Below are positions 1 to 9,275 of a DNA stretch of 64,000 nt, in pieces. The notes beneath the pieces were generated by a model. That model searched no databases. It had not been told where the DNA came from and was given only the letters and a program-made list of their open reading frames with translations. Source of the DNA: Amphiduros pacificus (taxonomy: Eukaryota; Annelida; Polychaeta; Phyllodocida; Hesionidae); NCBI GenBank assembly GCA_949316495.1, contig OX439005.1:20597704-20661703 (forward strand), written 5' to 3'. Made by a program: the position numbers and the translations under genes. Each line of letters begins with the position of its first letter. The first letter of the stretch is position 1.

Positions 1-171
1 CAAATCTGAATTGACCAACATTAGGTCATAAACTGTACCCAGGTGTCCAGCACATATACTGACCAATCAGTACAACTGCCAGTACAAAACAAATCTATTT
101 ATATTCTTTCACCAATGAGTTGACAGCCAGATTTTTCTGAATACTAATGACTTGCGCTCAATTTTGTGCGC

Positions 172-236
172 ACATTTATAGCTTTGGTGGCAGGGACTGA
201 TATGATAAAGAAGTCCTGCTATGGAGGGTAAATGTT
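172..236 (-). repeat. Fragment of a dispersed repeat also present near 60.93 kb
   Basis: The reverse complement of this stretch matches about 60,930-60,985, with the shared core CCTCCATAGCAGGACTT followed by a similar TATCATA...CCACCAAA segment. The match fades on both sides, so only a fragment is supported. Family unknown. Confidence 0.55.
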
Positions 237-841
237 GATCTTTTAGTTCATCCACTATTTCCTCTTCAGAAACTCCTGCTAAATCTGGTCATCCGATTAC
301 TCCTTTTTTATTGTTGAGGATTTTGTGAGCAGTTATAAAACTGGAACTGCGACCAACATTCAGCATTGTAGAAGATTGTCTGCATGACTGTTCAACCTCC
401 ATCAATAATTTACTACCCATTTTTTAAAACTATTTTCGGGACATTGGCAATTGTAAAGGGGGACATGTTTGCCAAGAATTAAAAATCTAGACTATTTTTC
501 TCTCTTATTTGAATCATCAACACTGTCTATCTTTTCCCTTGGTCATTTTTGTGTGCCATGCATGTTTTTTTTAATAATTTCATCCGGAAAGTTTTTAAAG
601 ATGCAGATGAACCATGTGCACTCAAAACATAATCATACTTTCCAAATGATTATGTTAAATCCTTTATTCATTCTCATTATTCTTAATTTGGCTATTCTCA
701 ACAGATCTTACGATTCAATTTAATGACCTGGGCCATTCATATCCATCTTTTCAAGACATGGTGGTCGTTTAAGCGTGGATCAAGGACCACCACTAACACT
801 GGGGGCATTGGGTGACTGGCTTTTACTGTGGCATTAAAATA
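237..841. other. Intergenic, nothing recognised
   Basis: AT-rich sequence. The longest open frame (84 codons, plus strand from 469) has no recognisable domain, is rich in codons expected from AT-rich noise, and has no supporting splice context. I see no gene here. Confidence 0.5.
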
Positions 842-955
842 CAAGGTAAACATATGAGTAGGATATGTGGTAATATTCCTCTGGCAGATTCAAGGTATCG
901 AATTTGGCACTGTCTTTGCAATAGTGGATATACTAATGATGGGTTAAACGTACCT
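842..955 (-). repeat. Dispersed repeat family R1, inverted copy
   Basis: The reverse complement matches the direct units at about 1,427-1,540 and 1,555-1,668, with shared landmarks CATTAGTATATCCA, then GCAAAGAC, then CTACTCATAT. It sits on the other side of the LINE relic at 960-1,400, so that relic is bracketed by inverted R1 copies. Confidence 0.6.
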
Positions 956-959
956 ATAC

Positions 960-1400
960 CTCAGTCTTTGACATTACTAGATTTTGTAATAACTGCATCC
1001 CCCACCTTAATTTAAGATGAAATTATACATTTCTTAAAATGTGAGTTTTTACCACATATTAAGATTTCGGTTTTCCCATCATTTATCTTGAGTATGTTTT
1101 CTTGTAGAAATGTTTTGACATTATTTATACTTTCTTCCATTTCTTTGTCTCATTTTCAGAGTTGGGGTCCATTGTGATGTAGAGCTGAGTGTCATCTGCA
1201 TACATGTGATGTCTTAGTCTGTATTACCTAGGATTTCTGTGTGCAGTTCCATGTAAGCTGTAAAAAGAACGGGACCCAACACAGAACCCTTAGGAATACC
1301 ATATTTAATATTAATATTATCAGACATTTTTCTATCAATAATAACACATTGTTTGAGAGGTACGATTTGAACCGACTCAGAGCCATACCCGCATTTTAAT
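960..1400 (-). mobile_element. LINE reverse-transcriptase relic (CR1/L2-like)
   Basis: The minus strand translates, with frame changes, into recognisable reverse-transcriptase blocks. These are a KYGIPKGSVLGPVLFTAYM-like block (the usual G-P-Q-G-S-V-L-G-P motif), then a YADDTQLYI-like block at about 1,165-1,200, then INDGKTEILICG. The order and wording match the CR1/L2 group and the intact LINE at 48-54 kb. Stops and shifts are frequent, so this is an old, dead fragment of roughly 150 codons with no ends preserved. Confidence 0.8.
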
Positions 1401-1870
1401 CCCAGACACGTCTGGCAAGTATGTCTAACCCTTCATTAGTATATCCATGGTTGCAAAGACATTGCTAAAACTCTAAGAATGTACCATATTCGATATCTTC
1501 AATATCCCAAGGGAAATAGATCATATCACCTATTTATCTCCTATCTAGAAATTTATGTCTAACATGGCATTAGTATATCCATGATTAGGAAGACAGAAAC
1601 AAAACTCTGAGAATATATTCAATTTGCCAGGGGAAAACGGCTCTATATCCTACTCATATATTTTACCTCGCGTTTTAAAGTCACATGCTATGTTTTAGAC
1701 ATGTTTTAGACATACTAGACAAGTATGCCTCACCCATCATATTCTTCCAATCAATACTAATGAGATAGTTTACCGACTGGTAATGATGTTTGGCGCTCTG
1801 ATGATTAGTTTTGAGAATAATGGACCAGGTACCTTGTGATATCACGCTCATCAACCTAAGCCAGTATTCC
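1383..1870 (+). repeat. Repeat family R1, tandem degenerate units
   Basis: Two clear direct units (about 1,383-1,540 and 1,541-1,700) share GGCAAGTATGTCTAAC-like and CATTAGTATATCCATG cores. A third block (about 1,700-1,870) begins with GACAAGTATGCCTCACCC and continues into a segment, ATTCTTCCAATCAATAC...TTTACCGACTGGTAATGATG, that recurs directly at 8,574-8,715. Related inverted units lie at 8,880-9,275. No coding capacity seen. Confidence 0.65.
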
Positions 1871-1917
1871 ACATAGTTTCATTTCACTACCAGAATACTG
1901 GACGGAGTGGTGACTTG

Positions 1918-2460
1918 TTTCTCATTGGCTTATCATACAATTGTAATAGGTTCAAAAGTTCATCATTTCACAAATTCATTTGTCTCAAAAAGCAGATAGG
2001 ATCTCATACCATCTAGTGTTCTAAGGCACCGATCAAGCAGGCTGTGACAGGTGTTCTGGGGAAGTCTGCCTTTGGGGCTTGCCTTATCCCGTTTGCATGA
2101 GATATTTTTACAAACCCAATTCTTTTAGTACTAGTTCATATTTCATGTATAATTACATCTAACTGTCCCCCCCAAAAAAGTTTGATTATTCTTTGAATGA
2201 TATGAAATAAAGAAAATATATATCTTAGCCCATGATATTAAATTTATTTTTTGGGGAAATTCAAAAGAGATATTCGATATTAACCAATCAGACATCTTGT
2301 TCAGAGTGGATTCAAAAGTTCAATATTTCAATTGTTTGAGATAAGTCCACAAATTCATTTGTCTCCAAAAGCAGATAAGATCTCATACCATCTGGTGTTC
2401 CAAGGCACCGATCAAGCAGGCTGCGACTTCTGGGGAAGTCTGATGATCTTGGGGCAGGAG
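1918..2460 (+). repeat. Dispersed repeat family R2, one and a half direct copies
   Basis: 1,918-2,095 and 2,200-2,320 together match the reverse complement of 8,010-8,303. A second truncated unit follows at 2,325-2,460. The best-conserved core is CAAGGCACCGATCAAGCAGG, preceded by AGATCTCATACCATCT. The first copy carries about 100 bp of extra sequence relative to the 8-kb copy. No transposase or tRNA-like head is visible, so the class is unknown. Confidence 0.7.
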
Positions 2461-2494
2461 TGGTTAGATGAAAATGAATTCACTGAAGACAATA

Positions 2495-2680
2495 CAGTCA
2501 AGCCCCGCCAGTCCGTCATGGTCTGTCACACATAATTCTGCCGGTTTCAAGAGTCTGACGGTTTGATGAAACGGACATCAAATGAATACAAATAAAGAAA
2601 GATTAGAATGGTTGCAGCCAAATCACTGTCGGTAATTGATATGCCGGATTATCGGGGGACGGTCCGGCGAGGTCTGACTG
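2495..2680. mobile_element. MITE, Tc1/mariner (pogo-like) type
   Basis: The 186-bp element is bounded by TA at 2,493-2,494 and 2,681-2,682. Its ends form imperfect terminal inverted repeats of about 25 bp: left begins CAGTCAAGCCCCGCC, right (reverse complement) begins CAGTCAGACCTCGCC, both running to a CCGTC core. TA duplication and CAGTC-type ends are typical of pogo/Tigger-like nonautonomous elements. No transposase is encoded. Confidence 0.75.
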
Positions 2681-2682
2681 TA

Positions 2683-4394
2683 GTATGCACGCATTTTTAT
2701 AATAAATGCGGGGTCCAACCAGATCCTAACTTAAACCTCAGATAGTCTAAAATTAATTTGTCACTTGCAGAACCAGAGAAGGGCTCAACAAATCCTTTTT
2801 TGTACATTAATAAATAAAATGAGATAAAATCAGTTTACAAAGGTTTCAATGTATCTTCACAGATAGCTCCTATCATGATTTTTTCACAGAGCGTCATGCT
2901 ATTTATCTAGCCTTATATCATGTACAAACCTCCAGCAATAACCATTTTCTCGTTTCCTCTATATGGGCTTAAAACATGGCAACGATCATAACATTCTAAA
3001 ATGGTTATTTTTTCAAAAAAGGGTTTCCAGTGAGATGTACATGATCTTGAAGATGTTGTAATTGTGCTAAACATACAATGTCAAAAACAAATAATGTGTC
3101 AAAATGATTTTTTTTCACATATTTTGTGGCTAAACCTACGCACACATGAACTCATATTACACAAGAAATACTCTCCTTTGCATCGGGCTCAGTATATAAC
3201 ACCTATATTGAAGAGGCCTAGTAAAGCTGGGTACACAAAAAAATTACATGAGATAAATGTCATGAGATAATGTTATTAGATGAAGTCATTTTCCATAAGT
3301 TGAGATCTTTCATCAGCATTATCACAGGCGACATGCAAACCTAGACCATATCCCATGATAAATAGGCCTGAAGCATTGTATAAGTGATTACTACATGCCT
3401 ACTTTTCACGTTATACATCTGATTACCTCAATTTTAGCATTTTTAATTTAATTATTCCATCTGAGATAGAATCAAATTATGTTCTACAAGCATCAATTCT
3501 ACAATTTGGTGTATTGAAAGCTCAGCCACATATGAACATCATGACAAATTAAAATTATAATAGAGTAATAATATAAGTTACCATAAGACATAAGAGTTGC
3601 ACTTCCAGCACAAGTCTATCTGAGCCATAAGCTGCACGTGACGGGTAAACACAGGTAGCATGAACCTTGTTTGACCTCAATTGAGGCTCAAAGTAGGGTA
3701 GCACTGTTTGACGTCATTTTGGTACTATTCGAAGGACAATACCTTTGATGAGGTCATAAGCATATTGCCATACTCTTATGACGTCATTTTACCTTTCAGT
3801 GCCACTATGATCACACTCCACATAAAAATGACGCCAAGAAAGAAGTGTGCTTTCATAAAGGGGCAATAGATTAGGGTCTTGTTAAAATAGAATTAACAGG
3901 CAAACATGTAAAATATAAAATAGACATCAATGACAATTACATTTATCACCAATATGTGAATTTTAAACGATTTTTTTCTCCAAAATTGGTGCTTAATTAA
4001 ATTCAATCTAACATAAAATCAGATTATGTAAAATCTTTTTAGATATTCAGCTAACACAGAAAACATTGCCACCTATTGTCCTTGTGCAAATTAAATAGTT
4101 GCAAGCAATGTACATGCAATACATTACACATTAGGTTTTCTTTGGATTGTTGTAATGTATTAGCAATGAATATCTTGTTACATTTCTGGACACTCAGAAT
4201 GTTTATATTCATATTTCATTAAATAGTTACTTCATATTGATATGGATATGAGTGTATATTTCCAAAGAACTGTTCTGTCTATCTTGTCTTTTCCCAGAAA
4301 ACACACATTACTGTTGAAACTCACAAGGCAGCATGTCACAAATGATTGATCCAAAAAAGTGAAACTTAAAGTATAGACAATACATCACTCTTTC
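2683..4394. other. Intergenic and 3' flank of the GPCR gene
   Basis: AT-rich with no convincing coding region. Two perfect TGACGTCA palindromes (CRE/ATF-type sites) lie 70 bp apart at 3,709-3,716 and 3,779-3,786. They sit downstream of the minus-strand GPCR gene, so any regulatory role is conjecture. The rest shows nothing I recognise. Confidence 0.45.
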
Positions 4395-5639
4395 TCAAAA
4401 CTCATGTAGAGATGAGTTGACTGCTGAGACACTTGAATTTCTGCTGGAATTCTCAATGGATATTTGACACATCAGAGTTTTCTTCAATGCAGCCCTGTAC
4501 ATGGGCATGAACATCCCATAAATGAAAGGGTTTGCTAAAGAGTTTAGAACAGCCAGAAAAATACCAACTTTCTGAAGTGGTGTATTCTTGAGATATTTAA
4601 CAACCCCTGCATAACCAAGCAAATAATACCAAAGATCATAACCAAAGGCAAACATGAAGAAGCCTGTCACAATAAGAGCAGTTTTTGTCAACTGAGATGT
4701 CGCATTTTCTATGATTTTGGACTTTCCCAGTTTTTCTTCATTGCCCTTTCGCCTGTAGAGCTTTGTGATAACTAAGCCATACAAGATAACAAAAATACAG
4801 CATGGACCTAAATAAAAGAGACAAAATATATAAAAACCCCATCCAGCCATTATCTTTTTAAAAGAATTTGTTTGGAAATAATATTCTGGTATGCACTCCC
4901 CATCAACATAATGGACTTGTAAAAAAGAGAGACAAATTATAAAAGGGGTTAGAATGTACATACCAACAAATAATTTTATCACAACAGCCGATGTTATTGC
5001 ACTGTGTTTAAATGGTTTGCACACAGCCAGATAACGTTCAAATGCAATGAAAACAAGGTTGTAAATGGAAATTAGATTAAAACTCCAATATAGGTATTGA
5101 CTATGCCAGACCTGACAGATAAGCAAGTCTAAGATCTTAATTTCGGTCATCCACATTGGTTTAGGTGCTAAAAGTAGGAGCCCCATCAGACAAACCATAG
5201 CATCTATGATGGATTGATGCATCATAAAAAGCCTGATTACCCCAGCAAATGACTTGCCATTCTTGTATAAAGTCAATAACGTTAACATATTACACACAAC
5301 ACCAATCACCATGATAACCATCTGACAATAATCTGATATTACAGTCCACTGTTGAGTGGTGGGTAGGGTATCGTCAAATTCAGGTCTCCTGAAGTTGGCA
5401 TGAGTAGTTTCATCAATATTCTGTTTTGTGGAGCCAATCCACGATTCGCTATTTGAACTCAATTGGCCAATCTCAGTGATAGCCTGTTGATATTTTTCCA
5501 CATTTCTCTTCATTACATTATGATGCAATACTTCTGCTCTATCATCTTGGTGTAATTGTGCTATCTCGCGCCATCTTATTTTATGGCTCATAACAAATGC
5601 TATTGAAAGCTGGAGGACGCACAATTTAAGAAATCCCAT
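4395..5639 (-). CDS. Orphan class A (rhodopsin-like) G-protein-coupled receptor
   Basis: A single uninterrupted 414-residue frame. Residues 1-17 are hydrophobic (possible signal peptide) and are followed by an extracellular tail of about 85 residues. Seven membrane segments then run from about 104 to 378. Class A landmarks are visible: N117 in TM1, D146 in TM2, C175 at the start of TM3 paired with C249 in the second extracellular loop, ERY (201-203) in place of DRY at the end of TM3, and NPFIY (370-374) in TM7. The CWxP motif of TM6 is absent (FMFAFGYDLW instead). The C-tail (about 380-414) is Ser/Asn-rich, suited to phosphorylation. Single-exon, divergent receptors like this are common in lineage-specific invertebrate expansions. 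The ligand cannot be guessed. A further 5' exon cannot be excluded, because N-terminal sequence is weakly constrained. Confidence 0.9.
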   Translation of the reverse strand: MGFLKLCVLQLSIAFVMSHKIRWREIAQLHQDDRAEVLHHNVMKRNVEKYQQAITEIGQLSSNSESWIGSTKQNIDETTHANFRRPEFDDTLPTTQQWTVISDYCQMVIMVIGVVCNMLTLLTLYKNGKSFAGVIRLFMMHQSIIDAMVCLMGLLLLAPKPMWMTEIKILDLLICQVWHSQYLYWSFNLISIYNLVFIAFERYLAVCKPFKHSAITSAVVIKLFVGMYILTPFIICLSFLQVHYVDGECIPEYYFQTNSFKKIMAGWGFYIFCLFYLGPCCIFVILYGLVITKLYRRKGNEEKLGKSKIIENATSQLTKTALIVTGFFMFAFGYDLWYYLLGYAGVVKYLKNTPLQKVGIFLAVLNSLANPFIYGMFMPMYRAALKKTLMCQISIENSSRNSSVSAVNSSLHEF

Positions 5640-5899
5640 GATTAGAATAACTTAAATCAAAAAGGGTGAAATCATGCTGAACGTCATTGAAGAATATACA
5701 GATAAATGTCAATCTCCAGATTTGCCTGGGTTCCATTTGTTTTATATTTCTCATTTCCTTGATTAAGCATAACATTGTAAATTAACATATATTTATGATA
5801 ATTATATAAAACACAGATGAGTCTGAGCAAATTATGTGTACGAGGATTAGTCAGCAAGTTGTTGACACATCTAATCTATTTGAAGTCTTCATAGCCCTT

Positions 5900-5953
5900 T
5901 GTCAGACCTTGGAGTAATTATGAATCGATTCATAATTACTCCAAGGTCAGACA
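5900..5953. repeat. 54-bp near-perfect palindrome
   Basis: A 44-bp spacer-less perfect palindrome (5,905-5,948), centred on ATCGAT between 5,926 and 5,927, extends to 54 bp with one mismatched pair. Each arm reads ACCTTGGAGTAATTATGAAT inward. It lies about 260 bp upstream of the GPCR start codon. Confidence 0.95.
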
Positions 5954-7230
5954 TAGCATACATTCTTAAATTTATGATATCAGATATCCAACTTCAGATA
6001 TCCAATATCTATGTAGAGCGGCAATGCTTTGTAAAAGGGACAGGAAGTCTCTGGTTTATTAATATTAAAGAACATGCGTTTCTGCATAATTGTCTTGCAT
6101 ATGTTATAAAGCTACTATGGAATCCTAATGACAACTTTCCATTTTCTGTCAGACATTTAACTTTGACACATATTCGAAAGCCAAAATATCCTCAGATTAG
6201 AAAGTTCAAAATATAACAAACTTGATTGTCGGCGATGTAATTTTCGGATATCAGAGTTTTGATATAGAACATATAAAGTATTAAGTAAAATATGATGGCA
6301 AAATATTGCCTGGAACACTTCTGAATAAGATTTGGTGAAAGAGATCATTATGTCCTTGTCAAATAAAGCCTTTTATATTGGGTTTCACAACTTTGTAATC
6401 GACATCCTGTAAAGTTAGCTATTTTTTTTAATACTGCAAGGCCTTTGTTTATACCGCAGAATTGGGAATATTTAATTATTTAATTATTCTACTAGTGAGT
6501 TGTTTCTCACTGTAACCCAAGCATCACAACTTTAAGGCTGTGTTTTGTATTATCAAGCATTCGGTATGATGCCTAAAACATCACTTAAGCTTCGGAAAGA
6601 GTAGGGCATTGTGTCTCTGTCACATACTCTTGTCTTGATAGTTGGCCTGGATTTCAAGTCACGGTTTCGCTGTCAAGTATTCCATGGGGATCCACATTTT
6701 GCATAGCATTTACTATATTACGACTTCAGTGGGCTAAAAAAGATGTTTTTGTCCGATTGATTTTTCCCCTTTTATTATGTCATGTATAATCCACTTGTTC
6801 TTTTCTTATCCTATTTCATCCTTTTTACTTTTATGTCATAATTCCTCGAATTCGTTTATTCAATACGTGACACTATGTCCTTTCAATGAGCTTTTGTCCT
6901 CTGACGTCCCTGCTTAAATGAAGGGAAGAGAGATGGGTTGGTCTCTATAATGCCAATCAAATGATGAAGGTGATGAAGTGGTATAATCCCGCATGACTCC
7001 CAAGATGCACCAGTCAGCCACTCTGTGAATATGTGTGCCGCCAATAAGCTTCACATAGGCTTGACAATTTAATCTTTTAAGTGTCGTACACTAAGATAAA
7101 ATGTGTTTCAAATCAAAAGTCTAAGGTAAAAAGAAAACGTGATATGGAGCGTGTGCATGACCCCAGGAATCAGGAAGAGCCTTTCCCCTGGAAGCTACAC
7201 AAGGTCATAAGTGTGCAACATTAGGAGCAC
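5954..7230. other. Upstream of the GPCR gene, nothing recognised
   Basis: AT-rich DNA with short open frames only, none with domain similarity. No repeat family from elsewhere in the window was found here. Confidence 0.4.
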
Positions 7231-7248
7231 ACATGGGTAGAGAATCTT

Positions 7249-7805
7249 CGTGTGGGACATTTTTTTTCATGTATCGTGTATCGTGTATCGTTTATCGTGT
7301 TTCGTAGTTCGTGTATCATGTTTCGTAGTTCGCGTATCGTGTCTCGTAGTTCATGTATCGTGTTTCCTCGTTCGTGGTTCGTGGTTCATGGTTTGTAGTT
7401 TGTAGTTCATAGTTCATAGTTCGTGGTTCGTTTTTTTCGAAAATCCCAAAATGGGCAGATCTTCACATTATATTATATTGTCTATATATTTCAATATAGA
7501 AATGAATTTCCAATACCAGAAATGTTATATTATATTGTCTATATATTTCAATATAGATATGAATTTCCAATACCAGAAATAGCCTTTTCTTTATAATTAT
7601 ATTCTTTAATAAAATTGGACTTGAGCAATTTATACATAGTTGACAGCTATGATAAACAAAAAAATATAACTTAAAATTGCGTTTTTTGTGTAGTTTTCAT
7701 ATTGTGGGATGATTCAATCTTTTCTAAAACGATACTGTAGCATGTTCTATATCATTATTACATTCTCCTAAAAAATGGACTGGACCGAAATAATTTCCCA
7801 CACAG
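7249..7805. mobile_element. MITE-like element with internal minisatellite and 10-bp target duplication
   Basis: The ten-base direct repeat AGAGAATCTT flanks the element at 7,239-7,248 and 7,806-7,815. The ends are short inverted repeats: CGTGTGGGA on the left and TCCCACACAG on the right. Inside are a degenerate array of TATCGTGT/TTCGTGGTTCG units (7,268-7,432) and a 57-bp tandem duplication (about 7,470-7,583). A duplication of 9-11 bp is typical of Mutator-like (MULE) elements, but the inverted repeats here are short, so the superfamily is uncertain. No transposase frame is present. A related end is present at 22,410-22,474. Confidence 0.6.
7470..7583 (+). repeat. 57-bp tandem duplication
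   Basis: Two nearly identical 57-bp units, each containing TTGTCTATATATTTCAATAT then GAATTTCCAATACCAGAAAT, inside the element at 7,249-7,805. Confidence 0.85.
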
Positions 7806-8009
7806 AGAGAATCTTTGGTATGTCTCTTGGTGCCCAGACATCTGTGACAGTATATAGAGAAGAGCATTTAGATGTTAACCCAGGCCAAAGCACATACACT
7901 AGGTTATATTAGATTACCACACTATTTTGATTATTATAATTGCTATCAACTAGATTATGGGAAAGAACTCATTGTCTGCTATGAGACTCAATATACATTG
8001 TGGAACGTT

Positions 8010-8303
8010 TTGTCAACATCCACTCTGAACAAGATGTCTGATTGGTTAATATCAAATATCTCTTTTGAATTTCCCAAAAAATGAAATTAGATATCATTGG
8101 TTAAAGGTATATATTTTCTTTATTTCAAGCCCCAAAGGGAGACTTCCCCAGAACACCTGTCGCAGCCTGCTTGATCGGTGCCTTGGAACACCAGATGGTA
8201 TGAGATCTTATCTGCTTTTGGAGACAAAAGAATTTGTGGACTTATCTCAAACAATTGAAATCTTGAACCTTTTTACAATTGTATGATAAGCCAATGAGAA
8301 ACA
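8010..8303 (-). repeat. Repeat family R2, inverted full-length-looking copy
   Basis: The reverse complement is collinear with 1,918-2,320 (minus the extra 100 bp there). This gives a minimum R2 length of about 294 bp. Landmarks are GATAAGCCAATGAGAAAC at one edge and AATCAGACATCTTGTTCAGA near the other. Confidence 0.75.
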
Positions 8304-8573
8304 GTGTTGAATTGCGAATATTACCACAGTGCAATAATTGCTACAAGCAGTAAAAAAAATCCAGTATTCTTGTAGCAAAGCCGAATGAAACTGTGTCCCA
8401 AAAGGGCATACTGGTATATACTTGTAGACCGCTTTTGAAAAAGACGTCATTAAACAAATACCAAACGAACTATAAGCTCTTTCAATACCTTGGTTATCCA
8501 TTTTCCAGTGTGTACAGTTTTGTCATCAAAAATCCGTTTTCTCATTAAAGAGTGTGTGCATGACTTGAATACT

Positions 8574-8715
8574 AATTCTTCCAATCAATACCAATGAGAT
8601 ATAGTTTACCGACTGGTAATGATGTTTTCCAATTATGTTTCGCCGTTAGTGCAATTGGCGCTTTGATGATTAGGTTTGTTTCTGTGAATAATGAATCAGG
8701 AACCCAATCATGTGG
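8574..8715 (+). repeat. Second copy of the 1.74-1.84 kb repeat segment
   Basis: It shares ATTCTTCCAATCAATACC, TTTACCGACTGGTAATGATG and GGCGCTTTGATGATTAG with 1,738-1,840, with about 30 bp of extra sequence in this copy. In both places it lies near an R2 copy, so R1, R2 and this segment may belong to one larger composite repeat. Confidence 0.6.
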
Positions 8716-8879
8716 TAATCAAAAAGTCATCACAAGACACCTTTCATAATGCAGTCATAAATGATAAAACTTTCTTTTGCTCCACTTTAGCGTGAAGATC
8801 ATTTCATAGTTAGATATTGGATATTTGAGGGTTTTTTTTCAAAATGCACCAAAAGCTATATCACTATGTAAACATCAAG

Positions 8880-9275
8880 GATGAGGATAAAAATGTTGAA
8901 AAGTGGTATATACCCTGTTTAAAACGGATATATCCCTTTTTTCCCGACAACCTAAATCATAAGAAATATGTGTGGGGCTTATCAAAGGTGTGTACAGTTT
9001 TAACAAATTATGAAAACCTCAAGGGGGTTAGGCATGCTTGTTAGGCATGTCGAGAACATACACTGAGGCATCCAAATGTGGGGCAAAATCTGTGGGTTGG
9101 AGATGTTTCCCTTCTCCTCGGAAAAAGTCAGAAATATTCATAAAAACAGGGTTTTATCACCTTCTAGGAGTTATGGCACAAGCTTAAATTTTGAGAGACT
9201 TATGGGGAATTGGACATGCTTGCTAGATACGTCTGGAACAGCCCCCGAGACATCGATATGTGGGACAAAATCTGT
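8880..9275 (-). repeat. Repeat family R1, two inverted tandem units
   Basis: Two degenerate units about 182 bp apart share GGGCAAAATCTGTGGGT and GGCATGCTTG...GGCATGTCGAGAACA-like segments. Read on the minus strand they resemble the R1 units near 1.4-1.7 kb (CAAGCATGCCTAACCC versus CAAGTATGTCTAACCC). Confidence 0.5.

Noticed and set aside
3709-3786. Paired TGACGTCA sites as a promoter
   Set aside because: No gene start lies nearby on either strand; mentioned only as motifs.
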